Positions 1-12,126 of a DNA stretch of 64,000 nt are shown here, piece after piece. Location of the stretch: the NCBI RefSeq assembly GCF_958299795.1, contig NC_133213.1:770033-834032 (forward strand), given 5' to 3'. Origin of the DNA: Porites lutea (Eukaryota > Cnidaria > Anthozoa > Scleractinia > Poritidae). A model generated the notes under the pieces. That model was not told where the DNA came from and ran no database searches. It saw only the letters and a program-made list of their open reading frames with translations. The translations under genes were made by a program, and so were the position numbers. The stretch's first letter is position 1. Each line of letters opens with the position of its first letter.

Positions 1-3000
1 TATTGTTACAGCGGCAAAAAGCATATTTCAACGTACGAGCAAATGTACGTTAAAATATCAGTTGAACCATAAACGTCAAATGCAATCCACGATATTACCG
101 AAGAACTACCGAATTATATGAAGAATACACGTGTCTCCAATGTTACAAAAAATATTATTACGATGTATGCCGGCCGAGCTCTAATATGTTGCAACACGAT
201 GAATGAAAGTCCTCGAATGAATATTTACAGTGCGCACATCGATATTGAAGTTAGTTTCGCGGAGATGCCATTTTTCTCTGCGATAATCAAATGATAAATG
301 AAGTTAATATTAAAGAATTAAGTACACGAGACACGATATTACAAAGAAGTACAATGAGTTAAAGAATCAAATGAATATTTACATTGTGCACATCGATATT
401 GAAGTCAGTAAAATTCGCGGAGATGCCGTTTTCCTCTGCGATATGATATTAAAAGAAGTTAACATTGAAGAATTGAGTAAACGAGACACGATATTACAAA
501 GAAGTACATTGAAAGAATTGAATACACGAGAATTATTTATAAATGAAATTTATATTCGAGGCTTATTCAGAAAATTTTAATCGAATTCGAAATAACTATT
601 GCCGCACATATTATTAAAATAAAACAAGACGTTTTTTTTCATGAACATGTTCAAACTAAAACAAATTTTCACGTTCCCGCAATCACACGACACAAGCGAT
701 TTATCAGAAATTCTGATCAATTAATGCTCATCAAGCCCAGTTCATTGGTTATCAGCGTTCCGTTAAAAAAACAACAACAACAACAAAAAACAAAAACAAA
801 CCTAAGCACAAACAAGCAACATTAACAACGACAAAACCGATTTTATAAGCAAACCTAATTCCGATCACAGAATCACAACATCGTCGCGTAATTAAATAAT
901 ATCTACTGGCAAAGAATCTGATAGGTGTGAGATACCCTTGCCCTTAAGCCCTCGTCTCGTACTTCTTTCTCGTTGCTTTACCCTTCTACTTATTAAAACA
1001 CATAGAAGAACAAGAACAAGAAACTAATAAAAGGAGGTGGATTATGTCTCATTTCCACTTTACAACAAAATTGTGAGTTTTTCTACAGTTCCTTTCACCA
1101 AAACAAAAAAAAACAAACAAACAAACAAACCAAACAACAACTAACTAAATGCATGCTCGAAAGAAATAAACATCAAACAACAAAACAATCAAACAAGCAA
1201 CAACGACCACAAAATACAAGATGTTACCTCAACAACTGCATAACTCAAAATAGCATTTCCAATTTCCTTTTCTTTCTAGAACGGTCAATGTGTTGTTTAA
1301 TTTTTGTAGCAATTATGTCTACCACCTAACTCATTCGCTAATTTATTTTCGACCAAGAATGTTTTCCCAATAACGTTCAAGCAATGTAAGGACACCATAC
1401 GCTAAGATTAAAGGTATTTACAAAGTAAAACTTCACTAAGAACAGCAGAAATATTATGAAACCTCGATCCTATACTTTTATTATTCAGCATTCTTTCTTT
1501 AACGATTTATGCAAACACCTGCTCCTAGTCCCATTTGTTTTCAAGACCGAACCCTAAGTATGGTTATTGTTGACTACCTTAGCACATAGATCAGTTCCTT
1601 TAGCACTCGCAGGGATGGAGCACAGCTACTCTCGCATCACCGCGTTAGGTTCGCAAGCAAACATTTTTTTTTACAAATCTACAATAGTTTCAAACACTCC
1701 TTTGACAATACTTTTTTTCCCGTTTATTTTGTTGTCTGTAGTTAGCACTGAGCGTATAATTATCCGGCGATGCATGTCCCTCGGACATTTCTTAATTTCA
1801 GATACAGTGTCATTCCTCGTCCTTCTTGGATTTTATTTTTCTTCGGTTACTAATATTATGATTAAGTCATTTATTTGCTTTATATATTCTCAGTACAACT
1901 CAGTAATGTTCTAATGATAGTGATTTATCCCACAAGGAAGGGTGGATGAGCACTCAGAACCTCAGTATGATCAGCAAATGCCCCCACTGAGTCGTTTACT
2001 GGACTGGACCTTCGTGACGATCATTTAAAGTAACTTAAGTCAGTCACACATGACACTGGCTAAAATTGACCAAGTCTGACCTTATTTACTTCACTCTTTG
2101 GTTAGGTTTTTTTTTTTAGGTCTTTGATCTCGAGTCACCAACTTCCCGCTGACCTACCCAACAATTTCCTCACTTCGATTACAGAGATTTCCTCCGAAAA
2201 CCCAAGCCAATTCATGGGTACGTTTTAAATAAATGTCTAAATGCGTGAATTAACTCGAATTTGGAGTTCAGTATACCAAACACCAGGAGGCGAACTCGCT
2301 GATATTTGTATTTAACATCACTGAATTTGTTTCATTTCTGCTGCATGTATTGAAAGAAAACGATAAACATACCCTTCGATTAGAAATTCACACAACAAAC
2401 AGAAAAAAAAAGGGGCTACATAAGAGAGTTAATTTCTTCCTATCTTTTGATATGCTGTTCTTATTAGATACAATTGATGGATTTTGAATGGTAAAATCGA
2501 ACTTTTTCCAAAAATTAAACGCCTAACGTGACTCATGTTCATATTCCCTTCTGCATCTTGATCATAACTATCACTGTTTTTCATTACCGTGTGTTTCCTA
2601 TTCTTCAGTATTAAATCTCTTAGATAAGTGATTTCTCGCGTAAATATTCGGTTGAGGATTCCTACTTTAGTTTACGTTTTGCCCCATTTCACTGAATATC
2701 TTTTGATCATCTACGCTGCAGACGTCCGTCTTGTTTCGCTTTTATACGATCATACATTGTGTACTCCAATTTTTGTCTTGTTTTTGTTTCCTCGTATTTG
2801 GTGTTCCTGTTTTCCCTCAACTGAACCTTCCGTATGTATATAAAAAAGGGCTATCATAATAATTGAGTTTTGAAGACTCGTTTGGTGAGAAAAACCACAT
2901 GGTTTAGTTAGAACGCGTCACTGAATTTACAAATTCCTTAAAATAAATGTAGCTGTACTCTGCTCTTGCTACTTTCAGAAAATTAGAGGACTTCCGCCGT

Positions 3001-4155
3001 ACAGTCCTTCTGTGTTACAGATCGTAAATTTCATTTATTGTTCCACTTGAAAACAAAGGAAACATGTAACCTTTTTAGTCCATCACAGCCTACTCTCTCG
3101 ACTGAAACAAAATGCACGTAAAAAGACTTCGTCCGCAGTTTGCAAGGCTAACTTTCCAAGTTCACGAGCGCGGTATCTCACACTTCTCACTTTCTTTTCC
3201 GTATTTCAAACAACGTTTGGCATCACACAGCAGCAGTTTCAATTGAGATTACAATCACTTAATGACCGGTAGAAGTATACGTCACCTCTAATAGACGAGT
3301 ATCTTAAATAAAATAAATAAATAAAAAGTTTTATCCACGTTGAAAAACGATGCGACCGTTTTAACTTAATTGTCATCCATCACAAAACACGACGATACAC
3401 ACACCCGAACCACCTACAGTTGTACATTCACAATTTTAGTATGGCTTCCAACTTTTTCAGATTTTACAATTAATATGTGTTTTCAGCACTTGTCGTGCGT
3501 TTTTTTTTTATATTGACAATAAACTCAAACACTCTGAAACCCCTTCCATCCCCCGGGTCATTCAGGTGATTCTTCCTACTTACCACAAACATATGCCTTT
3601 TCTCGTGACTACAACGTAGGTCATCCCACTTTTGTTGCGAGATACCCTTATCCTTATTAATTCCCACATAGGCAATTCTATTCATATTCAATGCGTTTGC
3701 CCAAACCAATATCGAACAAAACAAAAAATTAACACATGCACAATCCACATTTATCCGCCTTGTTTTTTACCTTGTGGTGTTGGGATTTTTCATTGTTAGA
3801 TGTAGCTATAGTTAGTATTCCTTTTCCATCGCCAATTGTTCTCTTCCTTATTTGGAGCTGGGGACAGCTCCGTCTAAGTGGGGAGTATTTGTTAAACAAT
3901 AAAAATGGAAGCGATGGAAAATGTTCGCAGTGCGCACGTTTTTGACTTAACATTATTAAAGGAATTTTATTCGGTGTTTGGGATTTATTGCAAAATTCAT
4001 TCGTTTCGGGAAATATTTATAGGTTAAGGAAAAATATCATAAAAAACAATTTGACTCATTTTACTTGGTGTTAACTCCTGCGCATCAGCACTGATCAAAC
4101 GACATCCTCTCCCGAAATGAGAAAATGATTTCTGTTGATTCATTCTGCTTGGTCT
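1..4155. other. AT-rich stretch without a recognisable gene
   Basis: I see no protein family, splice-consistent exon set or RNA gene here. The open frames are short and unsupported. The DNA is AT-rich, with simple A-rich runs near 770-800 and 1100-1200 and TAAA-like runs near 3305-3330. The only larger structure is the tandem duplication listed at 216-530. It could hold distal untranslated sequence of a gene to the left, but nothing visible shows that. Confidence 0.6.
216..530. repeat. Tandem duplication, period about 154 bp
   Basis: Two adjacent copies start at about 216 and 370 with the shared stretch AATGAATATTTACA. Both then carry the segments GCACATCGATATTGAAG, CGCGGAGATGCC and ACGAGACACGATATTACAAA in the same order. 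The copies differ by scattered substitutions and small indels. No function is suggested. Confidence 0.7.
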
Positions 4156-5208
4156 TGTTGAAGGAAAATGTCGATTGAAGAGTTACGTTAGCCACTTGTG
4201 ACAATTGTTATAATATATGTTTATAGTGGAGTTGTTGTAAGCGTTCTTGTTGATTGGTTTGAGTAAGCTACTTCACTACTAGTAGTATTGGTTTTTCTAA
4301 GTCAATTGATGATGGATAGAAAGTTTCTCCTGACATGAATTCGGTACAAAGGAGATGTACCAATTTGGTACATCTCCGCGGTAACACTTCTGTTCACGAG
4401 ATATGTCTAATTAGAGCCTTTGGCAGATGACAAAGCTTTGTTTATATTAAGTATTTCGTCTAGGTTAACATTTTTGACCTTAGTCTGGTCTTCCTTCGAT
4501 ATTTACCAGGAAATGACTACCCTCCTTGTTTTTAAGAGTTAAGCGTGTTTCCTCGAGTTTTTAACCGAAATCTTGGCAGTGGATAACTTTAATTAAGCTT
4601 AGTGGTTTTATAGGTGTTTTTGTAGTCAAACAACTATTGTTTTAAACTCTGCCTTGTACTTTGAACTGCATTTTTAATTTGCTCTTTTTAGTTTGCGATC
4701 ACGTTCGTGGTTAAATTATGGAAAAGTTGTAGCCAATCATCTTCGATGAAGAAGCTTAACACCTTCTGAAAATTGACAACAACCTTAGAATTTCCAACTG
4801 TAATTTTAGTACTTTCCTGTGTGTTAGTATGAAAAGTCTGTTTAATGGTATATACCTTGTAGTTTTTATATTGTTCTCCTAGTTTTATATTGGCCAGTTG
4901 ACTTAAGCTTAGCAGTGAAAACTTCGGTTAAGAGTCATTTCGACAAAGCAATTATCTCGAAGGTTTCATGCTAATGAAACTGTTTTAACCAATCGGATTA
5001 GACTTACGTCAGCATTCGCGTGGCGCTAAGCAGCTGGTTTCCTGGCTGATATAAAAGTGCGTGTAACACTGATCTTGTAGAGAATTGTAACATAAGAGTT
5101 GTGATAACTTCGTGTCACCTGATTCAAGAATTAAAGAGAGTCGATTGAACAAGAACTTGTGTGTTTGTTGTTAGAACCTGCTAGTACCCCCAGTAAGGTT
5201 CTTCAACA
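4156..5208 (+). mobile_element. Possible solitary LTR fossil
   Basis: The segment opens with TGTTGAAGG and closes with CTTCAACA, so its ends are short inverted repeats of TG...CA type. A TATAAAAG motif lies near 5051, as expected of an LTR promoter. No coding domains and no convincing flanking duplication were found, so this is only a candidate old LTR of a retrovirus-like element, family unknown. It is non-coding and apparently ancient. Confidence 0.2.
4352..4378. repeat. Near-perfect 27-bp palindrome
   Basis: The arms GGAGATGTACCA and TGGTACATCTCC pair perfectly around a 3-nt AT-rich centre. It is a single short hairpin and could be the remnant of a foldback element or of the surrounding LTR-like segment. 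Confidence 0.75.
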
Positions 5209-5245
5209 AAAGAATAAAAATCAAAGCTTTCTAAGTCAGCCTTAC

Positions 5246-5308
5246 CTGGCTATGACGAAAACACAGAAATAGATAAAAAATACTGGGCAAACGAGGATGG
5301 CAAAACAT
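5246..5308 (-). pseudogene. Relic first exon of a fibrinogen-like gene
   Basis: Read on the minus strand this is a clear relative of the signal-peptide exons of genes A, B and C. It starts ATG TTT TGC, keeps the CGTTTGCCCAGT stretch and ends AGCCAG before GTAAGG. It is 63 bp, where A and B have 62, so the frame shifts. No fibrinogen-domain exon follows to the left. The sequence just upstream (about 5310-5830) also matches the sequence upstream of pseudogene C (17535-18130), so this is the edge of an old duplicated unit and not a chance match. Confidence 0.7.
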
Positions 5309-6954
5309 TGTAAAAATTCCAGTCTGTTCTCTTCAAGGCCAACAGCAAATGATTTGGCGTCATTGGTTGCAAGACTGTGTATACATGTCTCTCAGGACGG
5401 GGATTTTAAGCACATTTTAACTGACAGTGATCTTTTTTATCCAATCAATGGCCACGAGGGTGCATTTGACTCCAGGAATTTTTGGGTGGGGGCATGCCGT
5501 TACGATCCTCATGGACCGTTAGCCTTTACAAGACCTGTTTGACTGCAGTTTGCGACCCTATTCCAGACTAAGCATCAACAATCCCTACCCTATTCCAAAC
5601 TAACTATGAACCAGAAATTGATAACACCACTGATCAATTACCCATGAAAGAGGCTCTATCAATTCAAATCCTCTAATTTCTACTCCCAATTCCAAGCTAA
5701 ACTACTGAACAAGCTTTACCCCCCGTCAATGGCTCGGATTAACATAACAAGCTAGTAGGGGCAGGAAAAGGATGGAACGAAAGCGATACTGATGTCACAG
5801 TATCAATAGCAGCTACCGCGGGTCATTTAAGCCATATGGGCATGTCCGGCGTTTAAGAGTATGTCTGTGAGTCATGTTCACGAATATGTATGTATATATA
5901 AGGGAAATTTTCAGTCATCGTAGTCTGAGGTAGCGGAGAGAATATGCTCAATTTGAAAACGGGGACTGGGGTTTGGTGGTGTTGTGGTTGTTGTTTTTGT
6001 TGGAAGACGCAACTTTTTTGCGTGTTTAAGAAGATCAAAATAAGGAATTTATACCCCTTCTCAGCTGTTTGACGTGAATTAAACGGAAGTAGTCCTGTGT
6101 GGCTGGGATCATTAATTTTGTATCATACTGGGTCCATAACGCACGAGTTGCAGCAGCGGCTTGTCTGTAATAGGGCCTGATACGGGGGTATCTAATTTTA
6201 CGTCAGGCCAGGGGCCTGACTGGTCAGGTTTAAAATAGCGTCACGAAATTGGCGTAGTTTGACCCATTTGAAAGAAAATAGAGCAAGGGTTTCATGAAGC
6301 ATGCTGCCACCACCCACTCATACCCAAGTACTCTTTCTAAACCTTCAAGTGGTGGTCATAGATATTTGTTACTTCCTGTACTTTTGTGCTTTACTCTAGT
6401 AGCTCTTTGTTTATCGGTAACTTTGACTTGTCATCTCTTGTGTACTTTCCAAGAGAGGATTTCCTCTCTCGTGATTCTCTGTTTATACCCCACCGAATTA
6501 GAAAAATAACGTTCAAAATAAAAACTAACTGATTACTGATATTGTATTACGGACATTTTCCTCTAGTTTTTAATCATTTGAGTGCAGACACATTTGATTT
6601 ATATTACCACCGTAACGCCATGATATCGTACCCTGATCTCAGCCAAAGGTCTGCAAACGAGTGAGATCTGTAGAATCATTCCCTTATGGTAGAAAATAAT
6701 TGAAGCGAAAGGGTTCAGTATTGTGCCCTATCTTTTAAAAATATCTGGGTCAATGAGAAAAACAACACAACACAAAACAAAAGCAACAACAACATAAAGT
6801 AAAAGATTAAAACTAAAAAACAAAGCCCGAATCAAACTGATAGAATCACTCAATCATGCATTACAAAGCTGAAATGTATCCGAATTATCGGAGAAAGGCA
6901 ATATCATGGTACGAGCAGTTAACAGATATTTAGTTATTATATTTTAATGTATGA
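5309..6954. other. Duplicated upstream sequence of the fibrinogen-like cluster
   Basis: No gene is visible. About 5310-5830 parallels 17535-18130 (upstream of pseudogene C). About 6280-6540 resembles 11220-11460 and 15360-15640 (upstream of A and B). About 6537-6670 parallels 19500-19611 plus 20099-20130, and there it serves as the empty site for a LINE insertion. It is decayed duplicate DNA of the cluster. Confidence 0.6.
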
Positions 6955-7187
6955 AAATATTTCCGTGTGGATTGGCAACGCCCTTTACTGAGTTGGTTAG
7001 CAAAGGCTGTCCCACATGGGGCAATCTCCTCTTGTATCACCATCAAAGTAATAAAAGAGATTGTTGCCGTTAAGATGAAGTCCACAGTGGTCTAAATGGA
7101 AGGATTAAACAATTTACAGCTGAGTGACCCGGCCTTCTGTCTCACTATACTGCCAGTGCCCTCCTTGAAAACGATCCAGTTGTTGAT
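6955..7187 (-). pseudogene. Relic 3' end of a fibrinogen-like gene
   Basis: On the minus strand the segment matches the last exon of gene D. It includes the C-terminal region read as NPHGN in intact copies and the block around 7120-7187 that matches the intact LVKQ/NNWI region. An internal part is missing and the frame is not open. At about 7188 it joins cluster sequence also seen at 20085 and 22865. Confidence 0.65.
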
Positions 7188-7419
7188 CCAGATCTCAGTC
7201 AATAAACTGCCAACGAGTGAGATCTGGGTAGAGAAAACTGTGCCTTGGCCTCTAAAAAGGTCTGAACCAGTAGTAAAATACAGAAAGAAAGATCAAAGGA
7301 ATTAAAAAAAAAATACAGCATAGTAAAGGAATTGGTAGGTTTTTTGGGCAGAAAAAAATTGAGTAAGCAAGTTTTAAAATGACACCTACGCCAAGCCAAA
7401 GATTTAACTCCGTTAATTA

Positions 7420-7800
7420 TAAATCATCTTTTAAGCGATTTAACCAATATTAGAAATCCGGCCGGAGCTTTTCTTCAACTTGTATTACTCAATGTTTTGA
7501 TTTAATTCTTTATTATTTGTAGGCTCCTGCAAAATTAACTTTAGGCCAAAGTTAAACTTCGTTTACTTAACATGCTAATAGCATTGAGACGTTTGTCATT
7601 GAAATGAAATATAGACTAGACAATGTTTTTACCATGGCCAGTGGCTAATGAAATACTGCTACAGCAATATATATACGGGCTGGGAGTAACCTTTGCTCAA
7701 ATTAAATTTGATATTGAATACTTAATTCTTGTTGATTCTCACTTAAGAACAGAGGAGCCACAATATTATCGCCTCTTCACCCACACTACTGCCTCTTACA
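7420..7800 (+). pseudogene. Decayed copy of the ShKT gene 5' region
   Basis: This stretch aligns with 18150-18440 and with 23310-23670, the region directly upstream of the intact ShKT gene. Shared blocks include GCTTTTCTTCAACTTGTATT and GAACAGAGGAGCCACAATAT. It reaches the place where exon 1 begins in the intact gene, but no usable gene follows. I regard it as a broken fossil copy from an old duplication. Confidence 0.6.
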
Positions 7801-7989
7801 TATATGATAGTCTAGGACACGTAAATAGAAACAAAGTTGATAATGGTTCTGTCTGTGAAGGGCATTATTTTTTGATCTGCGAATGATTATATAATTGGCG
7901 ATAAGTCTCTCTATGTAGCTTTTATCTCATTTTAACCAGGTGGAACAAAAAAAGATTGACTTACAAAAGAATGAAATTAACGAACAAAG

Positions 7990-8230
7990 ATATTACCATG
8001 TGGATTAGCTACTCCTTTTTAGCTCTTTTTACTGATTTGCCTTGTTTGTGCCACATTGATCATGTATGGGCCAATCACCCAGTGTACTACTGTCAAAACA
8101 ATAGATGACACTGCTCCTGGACAGATGAGGGCCGTAGGTGCTGCTTAACACAAGGGATAATGGCATTACCACAGCACACTGCTGTCAAACTTGTTTATTT
8201 GACCTTTGAGTTTTTTTCTCGATCATTGTG
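7990..8230 (-). pseudogene. Second relic 3' end of a fibrinogen-like gene
   Basis: It resembles the last 200 or so bases of gene A's coding region (8348 onward) on the minus strand, starting with the same AACGAACAAA block that carries the stop region. It is interrupted and not open. It lies just downstream of intact gene A, as expected for remains of an unequal-crossover duplicate. Confidence 0.65.
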
Positions 8231-8347
8231 TAGGCTTAGTGTAACAATGAACAGATCTACAGAAACGTATTTTAAGGCTTTCAATAAATTCACAGTTCGT
8301 GTTTTGTCAACAAAACCAAAACTTCCAAAAGCAAATCAAATACTTAC

Positions 8348-10587
8348 TTAACGAACAAAAACGTTACCGTGTGGATTAGCTACACCTGCTAACTGATTTG
8401 CTTGGCCTTTACCACATGGATCATGCACAGGCCAACTGTTGCTCATACTACCGTCAAAATAGTAGTACAGAGCGGTACTGGACATGTAAGCTCCGGTACT
8501 GTCTAACGTAAAGGATGTTGGTACAACCCCAGCACACTGCTGTGAAACCTGTTTAACCAGTTTACAGCTGAGTGACCCGGCCTTAAATCTAACGATACTG
8601 CCAGTGCCCTCCATGCAAACGATCCAGTTGTTGATGTTACTTTTAATCAGAGTCTGGTTACCAATGTTGCGCCACAAAGCAAAGTCCATTGCTTCATAGT
8701 GGGTCTCGCTTAGTGGAACTGTTGTAGATACCCGAGTATTAGCACTGCTGGCTTTCCAGGTGGGACAAGGGGTGATTGCGTTTGAGCCACTGTTAAAATT
8801 TTTGTAATCCGTGAATGTATAACTCCAAACTAATGTCCAGCCCCCTCCATCTGTCTGTTGGTCGCAGTAAGCCCGGAAAGCGTTCCCATGGAAACCGCCA
8901 TCTGGGTCAATCCAGTAGACTCCTGAGGCAGCCGAGGGTACTTTTAGTTTGAGTTCCCGACAGTTTAACACGGGTGATGCTTTGGACTGCCCTGTGAAAC
9001 CCGAATATTGTGATTAGATAACGAGTTGTAAAGACGAGGGGGTGGGGAAAAGATTTTTCTAACCAAATAGTGAGAAGTGTGGGGGTGGTAAGAAGAGCGA
9101 GGGAAGTAACTCCGCTGTTTTGGCTTTAAAATGTAAAACTCTGTACTTTACCAATAGTATTCGGTTCAACCAGTTTGAAGTTGTCTGCAGTTAACCTTTT
9201 GATTATTTCATTCTTGCAAAGCAAAGCTGACCGGTAAAGATAAAGATTCCCTTTTGAATCAATTTCCAGAACTTTGTGCCTTTCTTGATCCAGTGCTCTA
9301 AAAGGAGAAAAAAGGGTTTTTATCATCATATACCTCGATTTGACGTGCTATTTGCACCAATTAAAACTGGAACAAGAGAGAGCATTGGGCTCGACTCGGG
9401 GAAAGCAAATGAGGTTAAAAAAGGGAGAGATAGCTCTCTTCCTTCCTGTTTCCTTCCTCCACTCCCTAGCCAATTGAAAAGATCAGTGGAGAGAGAGATT
9501 TATTGGGGGGGGGGGGGAGGGTGGTTGTTCGCTTGCTACAAGTACTTTGAATTGAAATGTGATAAGGTCGAAGTAACTATTGGTCTAGCTACTAATAAGA
9601 GACCTTCGCGTTATCAAGAGCACTTCCCGTCAATTACTTTCCGTACGGATCTTTGCCTTTACTAAGGATCTTTAGGGACTTCTGTGCCAACCTACTTCCT
9701 ATTTCCAAAAATAACGTGAAATTCACGTACGCTAGCCAAAGCTCTAAGGGCTACCTCTTTGTCCTATTATCCTTTCTTGACTTGGAAGAATAAGTACAAT
9801 CGACTCCCGATAACTCGATCGAACCTTCAAGGGAAATGGAAAACAGTTCGAGTTTCGAAGCAAATAACAAGAACTGAGAAAAGAAATGGGATCCAGATAG
9901 GGGAGAAATACAAGTATCATGCACGATCACTTCAAGGGCATCAGAGATATGTTGATATTTTGAACACGGGGAAAGTAAGCAACAAAGCATGATTAATCAG
10001 CACAGCGCTAAACAAAAATAATTTCGAGATAGCGGGAGGTTCGAGTTATCCAGGGTTCGAGTTACAGTAAATGTATGAAGGAAATCCAAGGGAAATCGAT
10101 TTTGGTTCGAGTTATCGGGAGTCAACTGTACGCACATCACAGTGCTAAGGAATCTGATCAACCTCGTTCCAGGGCTTTCCGCCCCTCCCATTTTCTAAAG
10201 AAAAAGCCCTGCTGACTAGGTTGTAATCTAATACCAACATCTGACCCGACATGATTCATGAACCGAAATGTGTTTATTTGCTAGGCGAGTCACAAAGAAC
10301 AATACCCCTCAGTTATCCAGATTGAAGTTTGAACGTGAATGTAGATAACTAAGCTCTCAATTCCAAATCGTATGACGTCTGTCTCATCTTAACTATTGAA
10401 ATAACATGAAACATGCATGTTTGCATGAGATTCGGGCGAACGTTTAAAGGGGTAAACCCTAGCTGAGCATTGCGAAAAGCACAGACCTTCACCGGAGCAA
10501 CGTTAAGAATTAAACACTGCCTTACCTGGCTAAGAAGAAAACACAGAAAACGATTAACAAACTGGGCAAACGAGCATAGCAAAACAT
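8348..10587 (-). CDS. Secreted fibrinogen-like domain protein, copy A
   Basis: Three exons on the minus strand: 10526-10587, 9152-9297 and 8348-8991, with GT-AG introns and matching phases, giving 283 residues. Residues 1-20 are a signal peptide (starts MFCYARLPSLLIVF). Exon 2 (residues 21-69) is a short charged segment without a known fold. From about residue 78 comes the first fibrinogen C-terminal subdomain, with LNCREL, SGVYWIDPDGG, YCDQQTDGGGWTLVWSY and several later cysteines. The usual second-subdomain signature of fibrinogen or ficolin is not evident, so sugar binding cannot be assumed. The family resembles proteins annotated in corals as skeletal-matrix-like or as fibrinogen-related; that link is from memory. 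A TPCPTW motif gives this copy one extra cysteine relative to B and D. Role inferred: an extracellular recognition or matrix protein. Confidence 0.88.
9797..10128. mobile_element. MITE with TA duplication (Tc1/pogo-like) in intron 1 of A
   Basis: The left end CAATCGACTCCCGATAACTC and the right end GAGTTATCGGGAGTCAACTG form terminal inverted repeats, and TA flanks both sides (9795-9796, 10129-10130). No transposase is present. A related copy sits at the same place in gene B, so the insertion predates the A/B duplication. Confidence 0.75.
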
Positions 10588-12126
10588 TTTCGAGTTTGCA
10601 CAAGGCCAACCAACAATGCCACTCTGCTCTCGTCAGCAACTCAAAGGCACTGACTTAAGACAATAAAGTAGCTAGCTAATGTTTTTACTGCAAAAGGGAG
10701 GAGTTTCAGCGCATTTCAGTGGACAGATTTTTGGTTTTCGTCCAATCAGGGAAGCTTATGCTGGCAGAGGCCTACGAAGGTTAAAAAGGTCAGTATCATT
10801 ATTAACTTGTGTAGGAATGTCTGACGTCCAAGGTATGTTTTTTTGGACCCTTTTGATTTCTTTGGTCTGAAAGTAAGTAGAACATATTTTATTCGTCCTA
10901 CTCTACCATAGATATGGTAGAGTATACATGCACCGTCTAGAACCCATTAAAACTGGGGTCTGGAGTATATCTTTATAGGAGAAAATTGATGTTGGTCACC
11001 ACTGGGACTTAAAGGGTTCGGTTTTGAAAGAAGATAAACGTCAGGAAATTGGGGCAAACGGAAGTGGCGTCTCACCAGGATCAGCTGGCTATCACTTATC
11101 AGAGTACAGTGTAGGTGTTACAAAATAAACTGAACGGCTTGTTTGAAATAGGAGTGTCTAATTCTTTTACGTCAGGTTCGATAGGGCAGGGAATGGGAAA
11201 TCGAACATTTTGGTCTGAAATGGTGAAAGGCTTGCAAGGAGCAAGCGCACGCCTCCACCTGATTCCTTTCGAGAGTGTTCCACCCAAGCCTTCAGGGAGT
11301 ACTGTCCGTAGAGGATTGTTGCTTCTTACTTCCTGTTCTTCTCTGTCCTTTACTAGCATCCTGTAACTTTGTAGGTAGGTATGCAGGCAATTCCCTGTTA
11401 CCCAATCGTATTAGAAAACCCGTTCAAAAGTAAACAGCTGTTTTTTAATACTGTGTCATGATACAGTATTCTTCTATATTTCGCTAATGTAAACATGCGA
11501 CAGGACTCTCCTACTCAAATCTCAGCCAACTATATGGCAGCTATATATCCTTTTTTGCCTCAGTCGCGTCGTTATCTTGATTTTCTAAAATTACTAATTT
11601 ACATCATCAACAAACTGTTCAATATACCATTTTTTCCAGTTTTAACTTATTGCTCCCGTAGTCATGGGGAATCTATAAATAAATGTGATGGTAGCGGGGA
11701 AAAAGACTCCATTGAGAAAACACATATACATTCTTGTAAGATGTGTTTAGGTTAAACAAACGTTCACCAAATGTTAAATCGAGAAATGAACTTGGTAGAT
11801 TATCTCTCAAGTTACAAATAACAATGAATATTTTCAAAGTTTGGATTCACCTTGAAAATCAACCCCCTTACAACATCGCTAAACTTTTCTTCAACATATC
11901 GGATAAAATGGCCCAAGAAAACAAATCTACGACTATAAACCAATAAGTTCAGTGACCAGATCGATAAAAAATAACTGGACTACTGAGTAAAAAAGACATA
12001 TATTACACTTCGATTAAATTTTGCAAAAAGCTTATAAATCTGGCCGGCATAATAGTCTTCCCATGCAGTTCACTCCAGCTTCAATTTCTAATCAAGTGGA
12101 ACAAGCAAGAGAAAATAGTTGGCTTT
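10588..12126. other. Intergenic region upstream of A and downstream of B
   Basis: No gene is seen. About 10600-11460 is closely related to 14790-15640, the region upstream of B, so regulatory DNA of A and B was duplicated with the genes. A short piece near 10980-11025 matches the 'AAATTGATGTTG...TTAAAGGGTT' MITE family seen whole at 44546-44757. About 11940-12126 parallels 15750-15955, next to the 3' end of C. Confidence 0.6.

Noticed and set aside
1567-1914. 115-residue frame with hydrophobic stretches
   Set aside because: No family resemblance, no start context, and no splice partners; its composition fits AT-rich non-coding DNA.
9495-9525. Poly-G run as a regulatory or G-quadruplex element
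   Set aside because: A single simple run in an intron, also seen imperfectly in gene B at about 13595-13620; nothing else supports a function.
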